Under the pieces are notes generated by a model, which saw only the letters and a list, made by a program, of their open reading frames with translations, did not search any database and was not told where the DNA came from. Both the position numbers and the translations under genes were made by a program. From Planctomycetota bacterium (GTDB taxonomy: Bacteria > Planctomycetota > PUPC01 > JACPCR01): DNA of 7,562 nt. Of the stretch, positions 1-4,755 are shown in pieces (positions within the stretch are counted from its first letter, which is position 1; each line of letters begins with the position of its first letter). Where the stretch lies: NCBI GenBank assembly GCA_030740295.1, contig JASLXP010000110.1, forward strand, positions 1 through 7,562, written 5' to 3'.

Positions 1-1
1 G

Positions 2-88
2 AGTTCCTTCCTGGGAAGCACTGGCCAGGTAAATCTGCCCGCCGTTACCCGTGATATCGCGGTGAAATTGCTGCGCAAACAGCAGTAG
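2..88 (+). CDS. 3' end of an unidentified plus-strand gene (5' part outside window)
   Basis: The frame beginning at base 2 is open from the window edge to a TAG at 86-88 and gives a 28-residue tail reading SSFLGSTGQVNLPAVTRDI followed by AVKLLRKQQ. The composition looks like real protein, and the tail ends 24 bases before the stop of the convergent minus-strand oxidoreductase, as expected for two facing genes. A C-terminal S-x-x-TG-x-x-V-x-LP pattern is common at the end of Gfo/Idh/MocA oxidoreductases, so a second member of that family is possible, but the fragment is too short to assign. The open frame alone could occur by chance. Confidence 0.5.
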   Translation, partial: SSFLGSTGQVNLPAVTRDIAVKLLRKQQ

Positions 89-96
89 ACGTCATT

Positions 97-110
97 GCTG
101 GTCCGCCAGC
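97..110. terminator. Small GC-rich hairpin between convergent genes
   Basis: GCTGG (97-101) and CCAGC (106-110) form a 5-bp stem with a TCCG loop, in the short gap between the plus-strand stop at 88 and the minus-strand stop at 113. The position suits a shared terminator, but neither side has a T-run, so this is a weak call. Confidence 0.25.
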
Positions 111-112
111 CA

Positions 113-1177
113 TCACACCACGTCGGGCTCCATCCCGCCCAGATGGACCCAGCCGGTAACGTCGCCACCCTTTCGCCTCCACAGCGCCGGTAGTACCCGA
201 GCCGAGCGGTCCTGAAGCGGCAACATCACGCGAGCTCCGCCTTGCTTTGCTGAAATTTTCAACGCGCAGGCGATTTCGAGGGCCTGCCGGTAATCGTGTC
301 CGCTGCAGACGGCCTCTTCGCCGGTATCGTAGGCCGAAATCAGGCGTTCTATCGGCCCCCGGAAACTGCCCTGCGGCAAAGGCTCATGCATGAACTTCGG
401 CACTACTGGATCGCTCGCCGGGCCTTTTCTTCCAATGATCACCGGCTCCCCGCCGAGCCACAGGTGGCCGTCAGTGTACTCCAGATAGACCTTGCATCGC
501 GGCCAATTCGCAAACCGCGGCTTTACGACTGTGCACACGAGTCCGTTGGAAAGCCCGAGCCAGCCGTAGCAGCCGCAATCCTCATCATTCTGGGAATCTC
601 TGGCATGTTCCGTGAGACCCTCCACCCAATCCACTTCCAGGCCGGTGATGGCACGCAGCACTGTCAGGACCACACACCCGCCACCGGAAGCTTCGACGAG
701 AAGGCCGCCCGGGATAGAAACGGAAATCAGTTCGCCGAGATTCCCGTCATGGACCCAATCGATGAGCTTGACGAAATGCGGAACTTCATAGTAGGCCGTC
801 CCGCAACCGAACGGGACACCTTTGTCCCGGCAAAGCTGCACCATCTGATCCGCATCAGACAACTCGACAGCGATCGGTTTCTCACAACAGACTACTTTGG
901 CTCCAGCCTCGGCACAGGCCACGATGGCGCCTCGAGCGGCTTCGACTGGGAGGATGTTCGCCACGATGTCCGGTGTCTGATCTGAAAGAAGGTCCCCAAC
1001 AGTGTCGAACACCTGAGGCACGTCATAGTGCTCAGCAAACCGCTCCGTACGGTCCGATTGGTCAACGAGGGCTACGACTTCGCAGCGCGGATGCTCTGAA
1101 AATGCCCTAAGGTAATGTCGTCCCCATGCGCCGGCCCCGCCAGCTACGGCAACCTTCAACTTGTAGGCGTTGTCCAT
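113..1177 (-). CDS. Gfo/Idh/MocA family NAD(P)-dependent oxidoreductase
   Basis: This 354-residue protein has the usual length and two-domain layout of the Gfo/Idh/MocA family, cytosolic dehydrogenases of sugars, inositols and related polyols. The N-terminal Rossmann fold carries the dinucleotide loop GGAGAWG (residues 13-19) after a beta strand (KVAVAG). An aspartate at about 39 (ALVDQ) ends strand 2, which favours NAD(H). The family signature CCEKPIAV (97-104) supplies the conserved lysine K100. The C-terminal alpha/beta domain follows from about residue 125. In the segment GGGCVVLTVLRAITG (165-179) the histidine usually found in the GGG-x-x-x-D-x-G-x-H motif is not seen; R175 occupies roughly that place. 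No signal peptide and no clear Shine-Dalgarno sequence precede the ATG at 1177. A hairpin-rich leader lies upstream. The substrate cannot be told from sequence; a sugar or its lactone is a reasonable guess given the neighbouring deoxysugar-type genes. The family call is secure. Confidence 0.92.
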   Translation of the reverse strand: MDNAYKLKVAVAGGAGAWGRHYLRAFSEHPRCEVVALVDQSDRTERFAEHYDVPQVFDTVGDLLSDQTPDIVANILPVEAARGAIVACAEAGAKVVCCEKPIAVELSDADQMVQLCRDKGVPFGCGTAYYEVPHFVKLIDWVHDGNLGELISVSIPGGLLVEASGGGCVVLTVLRAITGLEVDWVEGLTEHARDSQNDEDCGCYGWLGLSNGLVCTVVKPRFANWPRCKVYLEYTDGHLWLGGEPVIIGRKGPASDPVVPKFMHEPLPQGSFRGPIERLISAYDTGEEAVCSGHDYRQALEIACALKISAKQGGARVMLPLQDRSARVLPALWRRKGGDVTGWVHLGGMEPDVV

Positions 1178-1215
1178 TGATACTGAGTTTGAGGGGAAGC
1201 CGCCGCATCAGGTCT

Positions 1216-1237
1216 GCCAAAAAATGGGGCCAAAAAA
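1216..1237. repeat. Direct repeat GCCAAAAAA, 13-base period
   Basis: GCCAAAAAA occurs at 1216-1224 and again at 1229-1237, immediately beside the first large hairpin. Read on the minus strand these are two T6 runs following a GC-rich stem, which gives the left edge of the hairpin cluster a terminator-like look for transcripts heading toward the oxidoreductase at 1177. Confidence 0.6.
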
Positions 1238-1244
1238 GTGGCCC
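1227..1244. repeat. Inverted repeat GGGCCA/TGGCCC competing with hairpin 1
   Basis: GGGCCA (1227-1232) pairs perfectly with TGGCCC (1239-1244) around a 6-base loop. The right arm overlaps the left arm of the long hairpin at 1240-1282, so the two structures cannot form together. On the minus strand this shorter hairpin would consume the T-run that otherwise follows the long hairpin. That arrangement resembles a terminator/antiterminator pair, but function is inferred from geometry only. Confidence 0.5.
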
Positions 1245-1282
1245 TGCAACGGGATGGCGGCGATGTGGAACATTGCAGGGCC
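1240..1282. repeat. Hairpin repeat copy 1 (10-bp perfect stem, 23-nt conserved loop)
   Basis: GGCCCTGCAA (1240-1249) is the exact reverse complement of TTGCAGGGCC (1273-1282). The 23-base loop (1250-1272) begins CGGGATGGCGG and matches the loop of copy 2 (1319-1341) at 22 of 23 positions. On the minus strand the stem is followed by AC and six T residues, like an intrinsic terminator with an unusually large loop. The copy lies 62 bases upstream of the oxidoreductase start codon, within its probable leader. No known RNA or mobile element family is recognised. Confidence 0.85.
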
Positions 1283-1285
1283 GAG

Positions 1286-1304
1286 GGTCCTGCATCGCAG
1301 GACC
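1286..1304. repeat. Middle hairpin with the same CTGC/GCAG core and no large loop
   Basis: GGTCCTGC (1286-1293) and GCAGGACC (1297-1304) form a perfect 8-bp stem closed by ATC. Its core CTGC/GCAG is the same as in the flanking copies 1 and 2, and it fits between them with spacers of only 3 and 2 bases. It looks like a copy that lost the conserved 23-nt loop, or the unit from which the looped copies arose. Confidence 0.8.
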
Positions 1305-1306
1305 GG

Positions 1307-1353
1307 AAGACTCTGCAACGGGATGGCGGCGATGTGGGACATTGCAGAGTCTT
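1307..1353. repeat. Hairpin repeat copy 2 (12-bp perfect stem, 23-nt conserved loop)
   Basis: AAGACTCTGCAA (1307-1318) is exactly complementary to TTGCAGAGTCTT (1342-1353), with possible G-T pairs extending the stem outward. The loop 1319-1341 differs from that of copy 1 by one base. The inner stem CTGCAA/TTGCAG is shared with copy 1. Farther out the stems differ, but both partners change together: the 7th pair from the loop is C-G in copy 1 and T-A here, and the 9th is G-C there and A-T here. On the plus strand the stem runs straight into a short T-run (1352-1355). Confidence 0.85.
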
Positions 1354-1358
1354 TTACA

Positions 1359-1378
1359 GGGACAACCGTCGCTGTCCC
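1359..1378. repeat. Inverted repeat GGGACA/TGTCCC at the right edge of the hairpin cluster
   Basis: GGGACA (1359-1364) pairs with TGTCCC (1373-1378) across an 8-base loop, five bases after hairpin copy 2. GGGACA...TGTCCC palindromes of this kind are frequent in REP-like and IS200-type repeat elements, so this may mark one edge of a mobile or repetitive unit. No transposase gene is present in the window. Confidence 0.5.
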
Positions 1379-1423
1379 CAATTCTATTGTCAAAAGAGCA
1401 TTTTTTGTCTCAACTAACCGGGG

Positions 1424-1451
1424 AATTTAGCGTCTCATTCCTGGATGTCAA
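1424..1451 (-). promoter_or_regulatory. Candidate sigma-70-type promoter for the minus-strand oxidoreductase
   Basis: On the minus strand a perfect TTGACA (complement of 1446-1451) is followed after 16 bases by TAAATT (complement of 1424-1429), a 4-of-6 match to TATAAT. Transcription would start near 1417 and run about 240 bases through the hairpin cluster before reaching the start codon at 1177. The terminator-like hairpin just upstream would separate it from fxsA. The call rests on motif match only; the host consensus is unknown. Confidence 0.4.
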
Positions 1452-1453
1452 GC

Positions 1454-1476
1454 AAAAATCCCCAATGACTTTGGGG
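1454..1476 (-). terminator. Probable intrinsic terminator downstream of fxsA
   Basis: Read on the minus strand, CCCCAA and TTGGGG (complement of 1471-1476 and 1460-1465) form a 6-bp stem with a 5-base loop, followed by ATTTTT (complement of 1454-1459). This is the classical stem plus T-run layout. It lies about 375 bases beyond the fxsA stop and directly before the promoter candidate at 1424-1451. Confidence 0.5.
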
Positions 1477-1746
1477 GCAGAATGAGCGACTCATCTCACT
1501 CTTAACGTTTGTATTTTTAGCACTTCCATGAGATTCACTGCAAACTTCCAGTTTTCATCATATTTCACACGTAGGCTTTCATCTCCCAGGTAAGGCCTGC
1601 TTTCATACAATCTCTGTAAATATTATTCAATAAAAATACATACCAATTCATTTCAACCTAAATAATACGACCAATGCCTGCCAGTCTGTACCCGAAAATT
1701 AATTGGGCGTTTGTGCGCATATCTGAAGAGTTTCTGTTCTTTCAGG

Positions 1747-1854
1747 CTACTCTTTCGAATTTTTTTTAAGGAAAATGTTTAGACATTCTTCTTCCCGGTG
1801 AATCCAGTCGGTCGCCACCGCCTCATAGCAGTGCGTGAGCACCGCGCGCCTCAT
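1747..1854 (-). CDS. Possible 35-residue small protein overlapping the fxsA stop
   Basis: An ATG at 1854-1852 overlaps the TGA stop of fxsA (1853-1851) in an ATGA arrangement, the usual sign of translational coupling. The frame runs 35 codons to a TAG at 1749-1747. The peptide begins MRRAVLTHCYEAV, is hydrophilic and mixed-charge, and ends in a lysine-rich tail (IFLKKNSKE). It has no membrane segment and no recognised family. The latter half enters the AT-rich spacer, where base composition drops. A chance open frame of this length is quite possible. Confidence 0.3.
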   Translation of the reverse strand: MRRAVLTHCYEAVATDWIHREEECLNIFLKKNSKE

Positions 1855-2258
1855 CTCTGGGCCTGTGCATCGGACTGGCTTCGGACGTTCATAGAGATCT
1901 TCTTCGTGCACCAACTCTTCAGCCGCGTCCTGTAAAATCCTCGAGTGACTGGCAGGGCCAGAGTTATCGCCAACAGGTCCGTCAGCAGGCCCGGCGTAAG
2001 GAAAAGGGCCCCCGCTACCAGGATCAGAAGTCCATCCAGCAACGCATCGCCTGGCATGTTTCCTATCGAGATCTCGGCCTTGATATCATCGATGGCTTTT
2101 TTGCCTTGGGCCTTCACCAGTGCGGCTCCGACCACGGCGGTCACAAGAACCATCCCTATTGGAAACAGTACCGAACTTGTTGCCTTCCCAATGGAGAGGA
2201 GCAGGTAGAGCTCAACGAGTGGAACAACGATGAAGAGGCAAAGAAGTTTCAGGAACAT
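1851..2258 (-). CDS. fxsA: FxsA family inner-membrane protein
   Basis: This 135-residue protein has the length and signature of the FxsA family, small multi-pass cytoplasmic-membrane proteins. The E. coli member is known for relieving exclusion of phage T7 by the F-plasmid PifA protein when overproduced; its normal role is unclear. Visible hallmarks are the N-terminal VPLVELYLLLSIG segment (12-24), a second hydrophobic helix (about 29-49) leading into VKAQGKKA, and the signature LFLTPGLLTDLLA (85-97) in the third hydrophobic stretch (about 73-103). A short, polar, arginine- and lysine-containing cytoplasmic tail follows. The ATG at 2258 has no evident Shine-Dalgarno sequence. The gene lies 107 bases downstream of the desaturase on the same strand, so the two may share a transcript. 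The family call is secure; a function linked to its neighbours is not evident. Confidence 0.9.
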   Translation of the reverse strand: MFLKLLCLFIVVPLVELYLLLSIGKATSSVLFPIGMVLVTAVVGAALVKAQGKKAIDDIKAEISIGNMPGDALLDGLLILVAGALFLTPGLLTDLLAITLALPVTRGFYRTRLKSWCTKKISMNVRSQSDAQAQR

Positions 2259-2365
2259 CTGTGAAAAGTGACCGAGAAAAGGCTCAGTTCAGAATCAGTT
2301 GTTGCAGGAACAGCAGTGAATCAAGAGGAACGAATCCCCCTTGGGTTCTGGTTACTTGAGTCCAG

Positions 2366-3508
2366 CTACGAGTCTTGGGCCTCAGGCAGTTCGGGCACAT
2401 ACACGTAACTCTTATCTTCTTTCTGCCGTTCCTGAATCTGCAGGATCTCCTTCCAGGTCTCGTAGAGCCCGTTGGTGCACTGCGGCATCTCATGCTTGAT
2501 CAGGCGATGCAGTCTTCCGAGCTTATAGCATGGGACACCGGCATACATGTGATGCTCGGTGTGGTAGTTCATGTGCCAGTAGAGGAACTGAAAAATCGGG
2601 TTGAGATAAATGGTCCGGCAGCACAGCCGAAAGTCCGCGACTTCGTCCTGCAGCCCCACGTGCTGTGTGGAATTGCACATGCTCTGCAGCCAGCTTCCGA
2701 ACATCTTTGGGAACGTGATTACCAGGGGAACGATCCACCAGCCCATCGCCAGGCAGTGGCCGGCAATCAGGAGGTGGCCCAGCAGCACGATTCGCGCCCA
2801 GTTGAAAAGTACCTTGCGGCGTTCCGGCTCGTCTTCGGGATACAACTGCTGGGTCCACTGGACCTGGTCGAGTTGTCCCCGTGCCGTCCGAAGGATGCCG
2901 CGTATCTGGTGGTAGGGATGTCGTATGTTGATGATCCCGTTTTTCCACCAGTTCTTTGGATCGATGGTTGACGGAAGCGTAACTTCCAGGTCATGCGGAG
3001 GATGCAGAGTGTATTTGTGATGCTCAGTGTGGCTGGCCCAGAAGTGGTGATGGTTGTACCAGCCAAGGAACGAATATACGCGAAGAAAGAACTGATTCAT
3101 CCAGCGAGTCTTGAAGACTGAATCATGAATCAACTCATGGAAGCCATTGATAAGGAAGTGCCAGAAGTGACCGTTGACAAACACGAGCAAGGCCGTGGCA
3201 TACCAGGGCCAATGGGCCCACGAATAGATCGCCGCGCCGCTGGCAGCCGCGATTACGCCCAGAAATCCGAGTGTCTGCGCAAATCCGAGAACATCGCTGC
3301 GCTGATTGAGCTTGCTCAGCTCCTCGCGAGGCAATTTGCAGCGATACCACTTCACCCTGAACTTGCCCGTGGATTCACTTTCCTGCGAAACGCCAGGAGT
3401 GGGCTCGGCGGCCATGTTACCCAGAGCGTCTTCCGCACTGATCTGCTCCGATGCGGTGGACGGCCCTTCAATCTCGGTCGTTGGTGCTGACATTGTCTCT
3501 TTGCTCAA
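2366..3508 (-). CDS. Membrane fatty acid desaturase family protein (di-iron, histidine boxes)
   Basis: This 380-residue integral membrane protein belongs to the fatty acid desaturase/hydroxylase superfamily, which uses a di-iron centre held by histidine boxes to oxidise acyl or related lipid chains. Three boxes are visible: HELIH (124-128), HTEHH (160-164, preceded by an extra NHHH cluster at 152-155) and HTEHH (316-320). An STQHVG motif at 280-285 supplies a further probable ligand, H283. Hydrophobic segments near 74-95, 101-121 and 237-262 fit the paired-helix topology. The first 50 residues are a polar S/E/T-rich extension with no motif. Translation may begin at the TTG at 3508, with AGGGA seven bases upstream, or at the in-frame ATG at 3493, with AAAGAG close by, giving 375 residues. 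The substrate (acyl-lipid, sphingolipid or other) cannot be decided. fxsA follows on the same strand. Family confidence is high; the exact reaction is unknown. Confidence 0.9.
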   Translation of the reverse strand: MSKETMSAPTTEIEGPSTASEQISAEDALGNMAAEPTPGVSQESESTGKFRVKWYRCKLPREELSKLNQRSDVLGFAQTLGFLGVIAAASGAAIYSWAHWPWYATALLVFVNGHFWHFLINGFHELIHDSVFKTRWMNQFFLRVYSFLGWYNHHHFWASHTEHHKYTLHPPHDLEVTLPSTIDPKNWWKNGIINIRHPYHQIRGILRTARGQLDQVQWTQQLYPEDEPERRKVLFNWARIVLLGHLLIAGHCLAMGWWIVPLVITFPKMFGSWLQSMCNSTQHVGLQDEVADFRLCCRTIYLNPIFQFLYWHMNYHTEHHMYAGVPCYKLGRLHRLIKHEMPQCTNGLYETWKEILQIQERQKEDKSYVYVPELPEAQDS

Positions 3509-3665
3509 ATAATGATCCCTGGAAATGTTTGGACGAAAGGGCGGCTATGTTCTTGAAACCGTAGCATTAACTCCAAGGCCACTGGCACAGCCACTCTAGA
3601 TCCCTTATTCGGATATATCATGAATAAACTTCACTCGCTTCCTTTTGTCATTGTCCTACTTCGTG

Positions 3666-3695
3666 AAGCCTGAAAGGCTTAAGAACAATTAAGCC
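3666..3695. promoter_or_regulatory. Overlapping inverted repeats upstream of the plus-strand operon
   Basis: AAGCCT (3666-3671) pairs with AGGCTT (3675-3680) over a 3-base loop, while GGCTTAA (3676-3682) pairs with TTAAGCC (3689-3695) over a 6-base loop. The central arm is shared, so only one hairpin can form at a time. The site lies 43 bases before the ATG at 3739 in the divergent intergenic region (3509-3738). It could be a repressor operator or a leader switch. No convincing -10/-35 pair was found for either direction. Confidence 0.35.
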
Positions 3696-3738
3696 GTAGA
3701 TTACCGTACCGCCATACTCCCCTTCGCTCCCGTATTCC

Positions 3739-4755
3739 ATGTCCTCCCCCATCCGCTTAATGCACTGCGACCTCAACTGGACTTCCGAAGGAGTCGCAGC
3801 GCCACACGATTGGGCCTTCATTGATCCTGAAGAGTATTTCAACTGGCATGTCGAATTCGGCACCAACGTGATGTACTGCCAGGCATTCATTCACTGCGGC
3901 GCAGCCTTTTATCCCACGGAGCTTGGGCCGACCGCGCCAGGGCCGGGACGCGACCTCTTTCCCCGGCTCTATGAGCTGGCCACGACGGCAGACTTTCCGA
4001 CGTGGTCATACATGTGCGTCGGGGCGGATCTGATGGTCGGGCGAACGAGACGAGGGTGGCTCGTGCCGGAAGCCAGGGAATTGTGTTTCGAGTTTCTGGG
4101 CCCCGAATCGGGCTGGACGGATTTGCTCTGCGAACGTATCCGTGAATTCCTCGGGCTCTATCCGGTCGATTGGATGCTCTTCGACTTCCTGGTTTACGGC
4201 GGGCTGAAGCCCAACGAGTTTCAGATCCGTCCCGCGCCGTTCGTGGCCGAGCCTTTTGAACGAATTATCGGCCGACCCATGCCTGACCGGGCAGAAGACA
4301 TTACTCCCGAAGAAAATCTGCGTTACAAACGAGAGGTACTGGCAGAGCAGTTCTACAGCATCCGCAATGCCGTCAAGGAAACCAGCCCGACGACGAAGAT
4401 TATGTTCAACGTCCCCTACTGGGAAGCGAATGAAGCTCTCTGGGACGGCCACCCCATGATGAGGGAATCGGACGGTCTCTTCGCCGAGTGTTCGAAGGCC
4501 GAAATCGTCGACTGGCTGCTCGAAGTGCGCCAGCCACACCAGCGGGTCATGTGCACCATCCTCGGCCGGAGCGGCGACCACTGTGACCCAAACACCTGGC
4601 AGCACTGGTATAAAAAAGGCTGCGATTTCTTCGGCTATGCCTGGGGTACACCGCCTGACTTTCGCCCGCAGCCCAAATATAAAGAGGGACTGGAAATCGT
4701 ACGTGAAGCATTCCTGCAAATCGAGAGGGACAGAGTAACCGATGCCAGTCATTGA
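3739..4755 (+). CDS. Glycoside-hydrolase-like TIM-barrel protein
   Basis: This 338-residue soluble protein without signal peptide resembles the hypothetical glycosyl hydrolase families related to alpha-L-fucosidase-type barrels (GHL6-like). It opens with a barrel strand followed by FIDPEEYFNWHVEFG (27-41) and NVMYCQAFIHCGAAFYPTEL (43-62), matching the pattern in which a strand ends in an alanine/tyrosine-rich active-site loop and then a YPT-x-x-GP segment. Next come a GRDLFPRLYELA helix (70-81), where such proteins call the substrate loop, and YPVDWMLFDFLVYGG (141-155); D149 at that strand end is a plausible nucleophile or substrate ligand. ESDGLFAE (243-250) supplies a further acidic candidate, E250, and the C-terminal GCDFFGYAWGTPPDF (294-308) is a late barrel strand. 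The first gene of the operon, it overlaps the next by 14 bases. Lack of a secretion signal implies an intracellular substrate such as an imported oligosaccharide or sugar conjugate. The barrel is probable; substrate and catalytic residues are inferred. Confidence 0.6.
   Translation: MSSPIRLMHCDLNWTSEGVAAPHDWAFIDPEEYFNWHVEFGTNVMYCQAFIHCGAAFYPTELGPTAPGPGRDLFPRLYELATTADFPTWSYMCVGADLMVGRTRRGWLVPEARELCFEFLGPESGWTDLLCERIREFLGLYPVDWMLFDFLVYGGLKPNEFQIRPAPFVAEPFERIIGRPMPDRAEDITPEENLRYKREVLAEQFYSIRNAVKETSPTTKIMFNVPYWEANEALWDGHPMMRESDGLFAECSKAEIVDWLLEVRQPHQRVMCTILGRSGDHCDPNTWQHWYKKGCDFFGYAWGTPPDFRPQPKYKEGLEIVREAFLQIERDRVTDASH

Larger units (their letters stand above)
1381..1746. other. AT-rich non-coding stretch
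   Basis: No convincing gene is seen here. The segment from about 1490 to 1680 is markedly richer in A and T than the flanking genes. Apart from the terminator-like hairpin and promoter candidate near 1424-1477, it holds an outer inverted repeat CTCATTC/GAATGAG (1434-1440 and 1480-1486) enclosing that hairpin. It also holds a 6-bp stem AAGAGT/ACTCTT (1726-1731 and 1749-1754), followed on the plus strand by a T-run at about 1760-1767. The last resembles a plus-strand terminator, but no plus-strand gene precedes it. Confidence 0.5.

Noticed and set aside
296..985. 229-codon open frame on the plus strand
   Set aside because: It lies wholly inside the minus-strand Gfo/Idh/MocA gene, whose translation shows clear family motifs; the plus frame shows none and is an antisense shadow of a GC-rich gene.
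1240..1353. CRISPR array
   Set aside because: Only two copies of a 23-base sequence occur at a 69-base distance; the material between them is made of complementary stem arms and a third hairpin, not unique spacers, and no cas gene is present.
1170..1430. Plus-strand open frames with a repeated NGMAAMW peptide (and an IAAIPLQ repeat on the other strand)
   Set aside because: The repeated peptides are just the duplicated 23-nt hairpin loop read through; paired stem changes point to nucleic-acid structure, not protein.
1490..1700. tRNA or other known structured RNA in the AT-rich spacer
   Set aside because: No cloverleaf arms, T-loop GTTCGA-type sequence or CCA end were found by eye on either strand.
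1726..1767. Plus-strand intrinsic terminator
   Set aside because: The AAGAGT/ACTCTT stem with a T-run has a 17-base loop and a weak stem, and no plus-strand gene lies upstream that it could terminate.
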